DNA from: Olivibacter sp036959255
GTDB lineage: Bacteria > Bacteroidota > Bacteroidia > Sphingobacteriales > Sphingobacteriaceae
Direction: 5' to 3'
Length of the DNA: 64,000 bases
NCBI RefSeq assembly: GCF_036959255.1
Contig: NZ_JAWMTI010000007.1
Location: 124,001-188,000 of the forward strand
The first letter of the stretch is position 1, and every line of letters begins with the position of its first letter. This document shows, one piece after another, positions 25,681-34,667 of this stretch. A model generated the notes under the pieces. The model did no database searches. It worked only from the letters and a program-made list of their open reading frames with translations, and was not told the origin of the DNA. Both the position numbers and the translations under genes were made by a program.

Positions 25681-27849
25681 TTACGGCATCTTTTTAAACC
25701 CTTCCGCTTTCACCTGCCACGAACCGTCTTTTGGAAATCCCGGAAGCTCGCCCTCGCTTCCATCCCATCCACCGGCCATCATGGCTACCGCGGCTAATAC
25801 GCCTCCGTTTCCCGGGAGATAAATACGTAATCTCCCATCTTGGTAGTTATGACCATTCCTAAGATATGTATTTGTTTGTATATCCATAAAGAGTGCATCA
25901 AGTGCTTTTTCGGGCAGTCCCAAACGTGCGGCATTCATCGCTGTCATCGGAAAATCCCATCCCCAAGTATCGGCCCATGACCATGTTTTCCAAACCGTAT
26001 CCAAGGTACTTTTCATCACGTTCTTATCTAATTTGGGTGATTCAGGAACCATGCCTAAAGCGCCCAGCACGGCAGGATGATCCGTCCGCCATTTTGGGTT
26101 GGTATAAGAATCTGTTGCGCTCTCAGTTGCTAAGTAAACACCTCCTTGAACCGGCAGTGTTGCCAACTTCTGAATCACCTCATCCCATTTTTCATTGGGT
26201 TCCATGCCTGCCCGTTTGCGCCATTGTTGTGCAATGCGCAAGGCCCAATCCCAATAGGCGAGCTCATAGGTTGGATTGAAAGTTTCAGCCGCTTTAAAAA
26301 CCTCTTGTGCCGGGATTACGCCTTTACCTAAATTATAACAGTCTTTTATTTTATCGTAAGTCGGAAATGACGCCATAAAGTCGGCCGTTTCAAAAACCAG
26401 GTCTTTATATTTATCAATGACTTTGGGGTCTTCCTGATCCCGATAAGCCAGTTCCGCCAAATAAATAAAATGCGGCTGTTGCCAAATAAGAAAAGCGGCT
26501 ACGGAAGAAGGACTTTCATTGCCATCGTTGTCTGACATTTTTTGCCATCTGACACCCTCATATCCCTGACGTTTGGCGATTGCTCTTGCTTTCTCCACCG
26601 TATTTGCATAATAGCCGAGGCTTTTTTCCATCAGGTCTACACGATCCCAAAGTGCAAAATGCACAGCATGCCACCAGTGCATCTCCGTATGTGGTTTACC
26701 GAACCAACTGTTGAATGTCAGACCCGTCTCTTGCGGCGGATAATGCCCCGCACACTGTACCTTCGTTAAGTATTGCGACAACACCACGCGTCGCTCAAGT
26801 TCCTTCGCCCGTGGATCTTTACTCCCGGCAAAATCAATAGCTGCCCCCCGGTTCCAGAAGTCGGCCCAAGCTTTTGTGCTGCTAGCTAAAGTCTCATCGT
26901 ATAAAGACCGCTTTCCCTCCATTTTTTTTGGCGAAAAGGCAGCACTGAACTCCAACTGATCCGTGTTTCTCCCTGGTTGAAAAACAAAATAATGATCTTC
27001 TTTACCATTGTTGAGCTTACCTTCGGTAAAAGCAAGGCTAGTTTCATAACGCGTTCCCTGGAGCTGATGACTAATATTGGCAAAATGTGTATCGCTTACT
27101 TCGATTTTAGTTTGGTGCAGCTCGGGGTGTTCCCAAAGGGTTCCCTCATCCAAAAACTCCGCTGTTGGGTAAGGATAACGTATATAGATAGCCAAGCGCC
27201 CTGCCTTAATCAAAGGCGATTGCACTTTAACCGCTAGCTGATCCTGCTCTTGATGGCCAGCGGTATATACCTCAACCGGCTCGCCTTCCACTTGGAAGGA
27301 ACTATGAATTTCACCTGTCCATAAATTCAGTTCCTGGCGAATAGCTGTTAAATCCTTTGCTTCCGCTCGTTGGCCATCCTTTTTATAAAGTTCAAAGCCG
27401 ATATTACCTAATTGCAGCCGGTGAGCGTTCTCACGAAACCAATCAGTGGCTTCTTTATTTCGTTGAGGTTCTTTCCATTGTATACTATATTTGGCATCTC
27501 TTCCTTCGTTGTTAAAGTCGTAGCTCTTCAATGTTTCTTCAAAGCGGAAGTTTTTTTCGTTTTTAGAGCTATCCCAAGCCCATTCCGATTGCGTTCCCAA
27601 GGCCACCCCCTTTTCGTACAATAACGGAAAAGTCTGCAAGCCTGTCACATCAACTGTAAATGCAAATTCTCCATTACCCACGGTTAAAGAGCTCAATGAA
27701 TCAATAGATTCATTAACAACATTATGCCGGGTTACTACGGCTTTTCGATCAATGGAATCGTTCTTCTTCGTTTGCTTTTGATTACAGGAGAGTATTCCAA
27801 TCAAACAGCAAGTTAATATCCATAAATAGTGTCTTTTCTTGTATATCAT
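25681..27849 (-). CDS. Six-hairpin glycosidase-like lipoprotein, GH65/GH95-like, function unknown
   Basis: 722 residues with a lipoprotein signal (CLIGILSC, Cys22). After a linker the N-terminal beta domain starts RHNVVNESIDSLSSLTVGNG, a pattern typical of GH65/GH95-clan proteins; the C-terminal half looks like an (alpha/alpha)6 barrel (SWADTWGWDFPMTAMNAARL, then GLPEKALDALF and NGHNYQDGRLRIYLPGNGG). No trusted family number can be given from sequence reading alone. Between DUF4450 and the SGNH esterase it is probably an exo-acting enzyme for a rhamnogalacturonan-linked sugar such as fucose, rhamnose or galacturonate. That is context inference only. Confidence 0.75.
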   Translation of the reverse strand: MIYKKRHYLWILTCCLIGILSCNQKQTKKNDSIDRKAVVTRHNVVNESIDSLSSLTVGNGEFAFTVDVTGLQTFPLLYEKGVALGTQSEWAWDSSKNEKNFRFEETLKSYDFNNEGRDAKYSIQWKEPQRNKEATDWFRENAHRLQLGNIGFELYKKDGQRAEAKDLTAIRQELNLWTGEIHSSFQVEGEPVEVYTAGHQEQDQLAVKVQSPLIKAGRLAIYIRYPYPTAEFLDEGTLWEHPELHQTKIEVSDTHFANISHQLQGTRYETSLAFTEGKLNNGKEDHYFVFQPGRNTDQLEFSAAFSPKKMEGKRSLYDETLASSTKAWADFWNRGAAIDFAGSKDPRAKELERRVVLSQYLTKVQCAGHYPPQETGLTFNSWFGKPHTEMHWWHAVHFALWDRVDLMEKSLGYYANTVEKARAIAKRQGYEGVRWQKMSDNDGNESPSSVAAFLIWQQPHFIYLAELAYRDQEDPKVIDKYKDLVFETADFMASFPTYDKIKDCYNLGKGVIPAQEVFKAAETFNPTYELAYWDWALRIAQQWRKRAGMEPNEKWDEVIQKLATLPVQGGVYLATESATDSYTNPKWRTDHPAVLGALGMVPESPKLDKNVMKSTLDTVWKTWSWADTWGWDFPMTAMNAARLGLPEKALDALFMDIQTNTYLRNGHNYQDGRLRIYLPGNGGVLAAVAMMAGGWDGSEGELPGFPKDGSWQVKAEGFKKMP

Positions 27850-28047
27850 ATTTGTTATTGGTTATTTGTTACTAGTTATTCGTACTGACTACTTAACCAT
27901 TAGACTATTTAACGACTTACAAGGCAGTAAGCTTTAAGCGCACCCGCCTACGTTACTACATTGGCTAATTTATCACATTGGCTAATTGACTAACCGAGCG
28001 TAGCGAGCTCATAAATACCTTTAAAGTGAACACGAATGAATAATTCC
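27850..28047. repeat. AT-rich spacer with stop-rich octamer repeats
   Basis: 198 bp between the DUF4450 stop and the next gene. The stop codon of DUF4450 is itself the TAG of a GTTGAGTAGGG unit. Words of the GTAGTTAA / CTAATTAG kind recur and no gene or operator is visible. Confidence 0.45.
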
Positions 28048-31000
28048 CTACTCAACAACTTCTAGTGTCATTCCCATCAAGCCTATTACTACATCATTGG
28101 CTATCGCTCGCAATTCAAGTATCTTCAGTTCCTTTGTCGGGTCGAGTGGGAGCTCCAAAAGCGTGGCGGCGCCGCCGTCGATTGCCCGCTTCGTAAATCC
28201 CTTGATTTCATCATAACTTCCTTCCCCACCGCGTACAAACCGGCCGGTTTTCAAATGCAAGCGATAGGGTTTTTCCTTCGGCAAGGAAAAAGCATAACCC
28301 TCATCTTCATAATCTTGCTCGATCGGCCACCAATTATCAGGATTTCGGAGCTCTAGCGTTTCTTTGGTCCCGTCCGCGTAAACGATAGTCACTAAGCCAT
28401 TGGTGAACTGGCTCTGCATGGGGTTGGTGGTACCGGCCATTAGTAAATAGGCTCGCGAGGCTTTGCCTGTTAGGGCAAGGGTCTTCTTTGTTGGGTAGTT
28501 GTCCCACTGCGAGGTAAACAGGATATCGTTTCCATCAACCGATAATTTTATTGGTACACCATTTGGCAAGCGTATATGACCCTGCGCCTTCGCTAACCGT
28601 TTGGTCCCTTGATCATCTAAAACAGGTTCAATCAAGGGATAGCACCAATTACCGATACCTTGCCAAGGTAGTTGTAAGGTCGGCGCACCCGGTCGTGGAC
28701 TTAAGTAACGTCGCTTAAACAATTCTGTTATTTTTCCGTTGAACTCCTTGCTTAAGTCCAGCATTTCATATTTTCCTTTCCTTATAGCTGCTTTCTCCAG
28801 AGACGCGCTGCGACGATAAGCATCTTCAACGCGTACATCCACCGGCATCCACCATTGCGCATTCCCTTGTCTAAGCTTTACAAAGAACAATGATTTCCCC
28901 ACTCGCTTGAAGGAAAACTTCCGTTTCTCATTTGAGGAATCCACCAATACTCGTTGTGGATCGTACACCTCTTCAAGCCGTGCTTCACGGATATCCAAGT
29001 TCAGATCCTGCCCCAAAACGACACTATTTTGATAGCCCAGTTCGGCTATTTCTTTATCAGCCCACTCGATCTCAATGTGGTAGCTTGCAGTCTTGGGTAT
29101 CGATACCTGAAGTGTCGGCTGCCCCAGTGCTTCCTCTATCCATGTGCAGTCAACGTCTTTTCCATTCACCCTTACCTGCTTTACTGCCGCTTTTTTAGTG
29201 CGCAACAGCAATTTCAAGTTCATACTCCTTTGGTATCTTGGCGTGATTTCATAGTGATCAAGCAATCCCGAGCGCTTAAAAGAAAAACTTATATTGGGAA
29301 CATCTAAATCTGCTTCATTCCACGATTGCGGTAAACCAGGACGTATAGTAAGCGTATCAGCCAATGCATCCGGTAAAATGCCAAACAGTCCCTCCGTTAA
29401 AGTTCGAGCCGCTACGCCAATCGGATCGGCAAAATCCCGGTATAACTCGCCCCTTTGCGCATCGTAGAAAGATAATTGTTGAAAGTTACCCGGACTTGCA
29501 CCTAGATACATACTTTCGACAAGGTTGCTTTTCCACAGTTGAAAAGCCTCCTCCGACCGACCACCTTGCCAATAAGCAAGCGCCGTTTGCAGATTTTCAG
29601 CTAATGCGACATTATTGATCGACCACGTGTAAGGTTGCCAATTTGTTGTAGACAAGGTGTAGAAATGCTGCTCGGGCAGACCTCTTGCTCGTACAGGAAT
29701 ATGTGGAATATGGGTATCAATATAGGAAAGCGCCTGATATCGTTGAAAAGCGTCAGCCATCCGCGTATCGAGCGCGTGGTAGATCGTCCAAAGTCCAGGT
29801 TGCTCATGTTTTAATTGCTCGCCCAATAAATCTTTATATTCAGCGTACCATCCTTTATCCTTCAACCACAAATGCTTATTTACCGCATCTTTAATTTTTG
29901 CAGCTTCTTGCCTATAAGGGGTAGGGTTTTCGCCAGCTATCGCTGCTAACTGCGCAGCCATATCGAAACCCCGATAATTATATGCCGAGGTATGCGTCAC
30001 ACCACCACCGCTATATTGCAAGGCATCGCTCGCCCAAATGGCACAATAAGCATCATACAGGCCATCATTATCCTGATCAAAATTTCGTTTCTCCCACGCC
30101 AGGTGTCTTTTGATAGCAGGCCAACTAGCTTTTATAAAGGCGGTATCACCTGTATATTGAAAATGATTATATAACTGATCAAAAAACACCAAGTTCATAT
30201 CGTAGTGATGGGGTTTGGTATTATCATTAGGATTTCTCGAGATATAACCACTGGAGAACACGGTTGTACCCATCTCCTCAAGTTGCCTTGCCAGATGCCG
30301 CGAGGTATCCGGTACCACCGGCCCTTTCTCCGGCTCCAGCACCTGAGAATGAAGGTAAGCTGAAAAATGCAATTTAGCGCGATCATGCCAGCCCAACGGA
30401 TCAGCCACATAAGCCCCTCGCCAGGCATTTAAGCGCATGCGCCAGGCCACTGCCCCGTGTAAGTAGGTTGGAGACTCCCAGATAGCATCCGCCGCGATCG
30501 CCAATGCGCCGCCAAGCGTGTTGATATAAGGATCGGGGGTTTTAAGCTTCACACGCTCGGTCAAGCTTTTTCGTTTTTCTTCCGCTTGTTGAAAAACTAC
30601 TTCCAATGGTGCCTGATCTTTTTCTCTTTGAATTGCTATATAAATTGGCTGTTCGTCTTTTAGCATATATTGTGCGCCCAGTATAGGACGATCATTGACT
30701 GAGCTTGCCCATAATTCAGGCAAAACCGTCAACTTATCAGCATTCAGCACTTTCAGGGATGGTTGACCGGAAAAAGCACCGAACAATTCCTGCGTTTGTT
30801 TTTTTTTATTTAAAAAGTTCAAATGGAATCCGCGATTGTTTAGGGTAAATGTATTAGCTTCACAATTCTCGGGCAGTAGATAAAAGCTCGATTCCGGGTC
30901 AGCGCCTATGTCGCCTGCACGACTGAAATTTTGCCCACTCGCCCCGCCATAAAGAGCCAAAAGTTTCGTCGAACCGGTCATTGCCTGTTCTTCTATTCGA

Positions 31001-31446
31001 AGGATCAAACCTTCCCTATCCGCTTGCGCCAAGACCTGTATCGTAAGCTGTCCCTCACCTAATAAAGTATCCTTAATCCGGTAAAGCATACTTCCAGGTC
31101 GATAACGCGTTTCAATATAATCGGCATCAATTAGCTTTTTATACTCTTTTCCATTGGTCAATACAAATTGTAAATTTCCACCCATACCCGGCATATATAA
31201 AGCAAACTCAGGTAAATCACCAGCTTCTACGCGAAAAGCTGTATTCGTGCCATACAAGGCGCGATTAAATCGCCGCCTCCCTTGCACCAATACAAAGTCT
31301 TCGCCCTCGGGTTTGTAATGTACCACTCGTTCTATACCGTGCCATAAAGGCTTATGGTCATTTCCCTGCGCGTAAGATGGATTGCTCGATAATATCATAC
31401 TTATCGATATGATCATGCTCAGAAAAAATGTTCTTTTTTTTATCAT
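28048..31446 (-). CDS. DUF4450-domain large secreted protein with glycosidase-like core
   Basis: About 1132 residues from the ATG at 31444-31446 (the frame opens earlier only at a TTG). Signal peptide MIKKRTFFLSMIISISMILS, cleaved near SYAQ. The N-terminal 300 residues match DUF4450 (LWHGIERVVHYKPEGEDFVL, GRRRFNRALYGTNTAFRVEA). The middle reads as an (alpha/alpha)6 catalytic core: WRMRLNAWRGAYVADPLGWH, DNDGLYDAYCAIWASDALQY, GGGVTHTSAYNYRGFDMAAQ. C-terminal beta-sandwiches follow. Such proteins recur in rhamnose-rich polysaccharide loci, but I know of no firmly assigned activity. The start codon is only 10 bp after a 12-bp hairpin, which may limit or regulate translation. Confidence 0.85.
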   Translation of the reverse strand: MIKKRTFFLSMIISISMILSSNPSYAQGNDHKPLWHGIERVVHYKPEGEDFVLVQGRRRFNRALYGTNTAFRVEAGDLPEFALYMPGMGGNLQFVLTNGKEYKKLIDADYIETRYRPGSMLYRIKDTLLGEGQLTIQVLAQADREGLILRIEEQAMTGSTKLLALYGGASGQNFSRAGDIGADPESSFYLLPENCEANTFTLNNRGFHLNFLNKKKQTQELFGAFSGQPSLKVLNADKLTVLPELWASSVNDRPILGAQYMLKDEQPIYIAIQREKDQAPLEVVFQQAEEKRKSLTERVKLKTPDPYINTLGGALAIAADAIWESPTYLHGAVAWRMRLNAWRGAYVADPLGWHDRAKLHFSAYLHSQVLEPEKGPVVPDTSRHLARQLEEMGTTVFSSGYISRNPNDNTKPHHYDMNLVFFDQLYNHFQYTGDTAFIKASWPAIKRHLAWEKRNFDQDNDGLYDAYCAIWASDALQYSGGGVTHTSAYNYRGFDMAAQLAAIAGENPTPYRQEAAKIKDAVNKHLWLKDKGWYAEYKDLLGEQLKHEQPGLWTIYHALDTRMADAFQRYQALSYIDTHIPHIPVRARGLPEQHFYTLSTTNWQPYTWSINNVALAENLQTALAYWQGGRSEEAFQLWKSNLVESMYLGASPGNFQQLSFYDAQRGELYRDFADPIGVAARTLTEGLFGILPDALADTLTIRPGLPQSWNEADLDVPNISFSFKRSGLLDHYEITPRYQRSMNLKLLLRTKKAAVKQVRVNGKDVDCTWIEEALGQPTLQVSIPKTASYHIEIEWADKEIAELGYQNSVVLGQDLNLDIREARLEEVYDPQRVLVDSSNEKRKFSFKRVGKSLFFVKLRQGNAQWWMPVDVRVEDAYRRSASLEKAAIRKGKYEMLDLSKEFNGKITELFKRRYLSPRPGAPTLQLPWQGIGNWCYPLIEPVLDDQGTKRLAKAQGHIRLPNGVPIKLSVDGNDILFTSQWDNYPTKKTLALTGKASRAYLLMAGTTNPMQSQFTNGLVTIVYADGTKETLELRNPDNWWPIEQDYEDEGYAFSLPKEKPYRLHLKTGRFVRGGEGSYDEIKGFTKRAIDGGAATLLELPLDPTKELKILELRAIANDVVIGLMGMTLEVVE

Positions 31447-31735
31447 AACCAATTATTTACTTTCTTTCTCCGCGAAAGAAAGTAACAAAGAAAACTCTCG
31501 GCTGAAAATGTTCTTTGAGCGTCTATGCCGTTACATCGCTTGTGCTACCCGAACCTTTTGAGGCCGATCTTTATTTATATGAAAGTTAATTCCTTCGACG
31601 ATTCCCTATATTTTAACCAACAACAACGTATCAAATAAAATTCAAACACTCATTCCATATGGCCATTCGGGCCTACACGCTAAACCTTTGAGCGGCTGAA
31701 TGAAGATCGCTTTACGCTAAACGAATAACCAATAA
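31447..31735 (-). repeat. Hairpin-bearing repeat-like spacer (copy D, different family)
   Basis: No gene. A perfect 12-bp stem (TTACTTTCTTTC at 31457-31468, GAAAGAAAGTAA at 31474-31485, loop TCCGC) lies just before the DUF4450 start on the minus strand. The loop and the AACAAAGAAA flank resemble the hairpin ends of repeats A-C, but the body (31490-31700, with ACGCTAAAC repeated) is unrelated. It interrupts an otherwise tightly packed operon after GH28. Confidence 0.55.
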
Positions 31736-33193
31736 CTATTCAACTCCTTTTGGCGCGTCCATCACCCTTCCATTGATCTTGACGTTCTCAAATACAAGGT
31801 GCTGCACATGATCAACCTTAAAGGGTTCTTTAATTCCTTTTAAATTGCAATTAATCATTCGCAGGTTTTTTACCGGTGACTGCTGATAGGCCGCAACCAT
31901 CAGTGCGTATTGCCCCCCTTTTTCGACGTTCAGATTTTCTACCCAAATATTACGGATCGTAGGAATGTGATTCCCCGGTTTCTCGTAAAACATATTGCAC
32001 TTGACGGCGGCTTCTTTGAACGTACCCACCTTTACATTTTTCATAAATACATTTTCAATGATCCCTCCACGGCTCGAGCTCGTCTTGATACGCAAGACAC
32101 GATCCAGGTTGGGGCTATCCATTTCACAATTGATAGCATAAATGTTCTTAGCGCCTCCTGCAATTTCACTACCGATGACGACGCCACCATGCCCATCTTT
32201 CATTACACAATTTTCGATGATATGATTTTCGGCCGGGCGACCGATATTGCGGCCGTCTTCATCTCTTCCCGATTTAATGGCAATACAATCGTCACCTGTA
32301 TCAAAATAGCAATCGCGTATCCATACATTTTTACAAGCTTCCGGATCGCAGCCGTCGTTATTAGGTCCATGGCTAATCACTTTTACTTTTTCAATCAGTA
32401 CATTTTCACATAATACAGGATTGAGGTTCCACATGGGTGAGTTAATCAACTTCACATCCGCAATCCATACATTTTTACACTGATACGGCTGTATAAAATT
32501 AGGTCGTAAATAATGCCCATCACCAAAAATCCGCTTTTTAGGATCTGCTTCTTCATGCATCATCTCATGCAAGGCATTCCTTGCAGGGGTTTGCTTACCC
32601 AACTCTTCCCGCCAACCGTATTTTTTAGCCCCACACCACCACCACCAATAATCGTTGTTTGCATTTCCATCCAGTATCCCATTTCCGGTAACGGCAATAT
32701 TCTCTTCCCCATAAGCATAGATAAACGAGGCATAGTTCATACATTCCATTCCCTCCCAACGCGTGAATACTATTGGATAATCCGAACTATCTCGACTGAA
32801 TATAATCGTGGCACTGTCCGCTAAGTGTAGATTTACATTACTTTTTAGGTATATTCCACCGGTGAGAAACTTTCCATAAGGAACGACAACTCTCCCTCCA
32901 CCACTTTTGTGACAAGCTTCAATCGCTTTTTTGAAGGCTTCCGTGTTTTTAGTCAGTCCATCCCCTACCGCTCCAAAATCCGTTATCAGAAAATCCCGTT
33001 CTGGGAAAACAGGCGCTTTAATCTGTCGCTTAAGCATTTCCATTTCCTGTTCCGGTTGCTTAGCGGAAGTCCATGCCTTCTCTTGTGCGTAACTATTAAT
33101 TGACCAAGCTATCATAAAAATGAAAGATAAAAACATGAATTGGAGAGCGCATTTTGATAAAAAAGAATACCTTTTGTTTAGCTTGTTGTACAT
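31736..33193 (-). CDS. GH28 polygalacturonase-family hydrolase (secreted)
   Basis: About 485 residues from the ATG at 33191-33193; the longer frame starts at a GTG overlapping the PL1 stop codon. Signal peptide ends near SYAQ. The right-handed beta-helix begins FLITDFGAVGDGLTKNTEAF. All GH28 active-site motifs are present: NNDGCDPEAC near 278 (NxD equivalent), GDDCIAIKSG near 296, GHGGVVIGSE near 330 and the RxK pair in RVLRIKT. It hydrolyses galacturonosyl linkages; exo or endo action cannot be read from the sequence. It is coupled to PL1. Confidence 0.93.
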   Translation of the reverse strand: MYNKLNKRYSFLSKCALQFMFLSFIFMIAWSINSYAQEKAWTSAKQPEQEMEMLKRQIKAPVFPERDFLITDFGAVGDGLTKNTEAFKKAIEACHKSGGGRVVVPYGKFLTGGIYLKSNVNLHLADSATIIFSRDSSDYPIVFTRWEGMECMNYASFIYAYGEENIAVTGNGILDGNANNDYWWWWCGAKKYGWREELGKQTPARNALHEMMHEEADPKKRIFGDGHYLRPNFIQPYQCKNVWIADVKLINSPMWNLNPVLCENVLIEKVKVISHGPNNDGCDPEACKNVWIRDCYFDTGDDCIAIKSGRDEDGRNIGRPAENHIIENCVMKDGHGGVVIGSEIAGGAKNIYAINCEMDSPNLDRVLRIKTSSSRGGIIENVFMKNVKVGTFKEAAVKCNMFYEKPGNHIPTIRNIWVENLNVEKGGQYALMVAAYQQSPVKNLRMINCNLKGIKEPFKVDHVQHLVFENVKINGRVMDAPKGVE

Positions 33194-33213
33194 GAATGAA
33201 TCGTTTTTAGGCA

Positions 33214-34650
33214 CTATCTGGATGTTGGTGTTAAACCGTTAATATACACTTCTATATTTAAATATTGGGGGAAAGATGTATTAGGCTGTAGCGCATCGGC
33301 AGCGTCATTTGCATTGAGCCCTAAACGCTGCTCCCACACGTCAGGAATCCCGTCCTGATCGGTATCTTTTAATGCAGTGGCTTCGGGAAAAGATCCCAGC
33401 CCATCATTAGGTAAGGCTACATCAGATTCCGTATAAATATAGCTACCCTGCTTTCCTTTTGAGCGCAACTCATTGATCATCGATAAATCGACTTCATCTC
33501 TGCTTGGCAAGGTAGCACCGGCATTATTCAATACATAATGATAAGCTTGTTCCGCGTTCATGCTCGGCGTTTTTGCCGGATAGGCGAAAGGCTGTTGTAC
33601 AAAATTTGAATCCGCTAGGCCCGGATATCCGATGGTGTCGAAAGGTACCAAGCTACCATCTAAAACGCCGTTCTTATTTGAATCGAAGTAATTCCCCGCG
33701 GCATGCAGATAAAAAGTTCCTGTACCACGGGAGAAAGGGGTGTTTTTCGGCGGCGTAAGTGGACCGGAAATAAAATAATTATTGAGAATATTTACCTCAG
33801 AAATACCGGCTGATCCACCCATAATATAAGCATCCCCTGAAACAGTATGACCCATTGGATTATCTAAATTCCCATAATTGTATACTACATTATTAACGAA
33901 CTCATTATACCCTTTTACTTTAGGATTACGTGTCTTGTTGCTGTGATAAAGGGTTTTTAGAATACTAATTTTTCCATTCACCGTTTGAATCAGCCCCCCC
34001 GCAGAGTGATTATGCCGATGCAGACCTTGTCCGATGATGGAGTTCTGTATGGTTATGCTATCGGGTTCATTTCCTTTATTATCCCAATTAATGGAGAAAA
34101 CCTCATCCTGACCCCAAGAAAACGATACATGATCAAAAATCATATTTTTACCATTAGCTACACCCGATGCATCATCATTGCGCGACGCACCGCCATTCAC
34201 CCCCAACCGAATTCTCATATAGCGGGTAATGGAATTATTTGCCCCGGTAAAGGTGACTTTACGACCATAGAGTACAATACCTTTTCCCGGAGCGGTTTGC
34301 CCGGCAATGGTTGTATTCGCTGCGACACTTAAATTAGATTGCAAACGAATGATGCCACTCACCGCAAAAACGACAAATCGACCTGGTTGGCTTACCGCAT
34401 CTCGGAAAGACCCCGGACCGCTATCGTTCAGGTTTGTGACAAGATAGACTGACGGATTTACCACACCACGAGCACCCTGTGCAAAGCGACCAAAGCCCTC
34501 TGCTCCGGGGAAAGCAATTACCTGTCCGTCTTGAACCAACAAATTGGCATTTGTCGATTGCGGCAATTTAGAACAGGCATTCAATAGGATCGTCATTCCA
34601 ACTAGGCTGCTTGTAAACCAGCGATTTTTGCGTAAAAAAACAACTTTCAT
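33214..34650 (-). CDS. PL1-family pectate lyase lipoprotein
   Basis: 478 residues with a lipoprotein signal (ILLNAC). The parallel beta-helix domain starts FPGAEGFGRFAQGARGG-like (FPGAEGFGRFAQGARGVVN), contains SGIIRLQSNLSVAANTTIAG and DHVSFSWGQDEVFS, and has NKTRNPKVKG near 235 with the likely catalytic arginine. A C-terminal calcium-type loop DTDQDGIPDVWEQRLGLN (near 425) is a thrombospondin/dockerin-like add-on common in Bacteroidota lyases. It cleaves homogalacturonan by beta-elimination at the cell surface. It lies 17 bp after the propeller gene. Confidence 0.92.
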   Translation of the reverse strand: MKVVFLRKNRWFTSSLVGMTILLNACSKLPQSTNANLLVQDGQVIAFPGAEGFGRFAQGARGVVNPSVYLVTNLNDSGPGSFRDAVSQPGRFVVFAVSGIIRLQSNLSVAANTTIAGQTAPGKGIVLYGRKVTFTGANNSITRYMRIRLGVNGGASRNDDASGVANGKNMIFDHVSFSWGQDEVFSINWDNKGNEPDSITIQNSIIGQGLHRHNHSAGGLIQTVNGKISILKTLYHSNKTRNPKVKGYNEFVNNVVYNYGNLDNPMGHTVSGDAYIMGGSAGISEVNILNNYFISGPLTPPKNTPFSRGTGTFYLHAAGNYFDSNKNGVLDGSLVPFDTIGYPGLADSNFVQQPFAYPAKTPSMNAEQAYHYVLNNAGATLPSRDEVDLSMINELRSKGKQGSYIYTESDVALPNDGLGSFPEATALKDTDQDGIPDVWEQRLGLNANDAADALQPNTSFPQYLNIEVYINGLTPTSR

Positions 34651-34667
34651 AATTCAGGATTTTTGGT

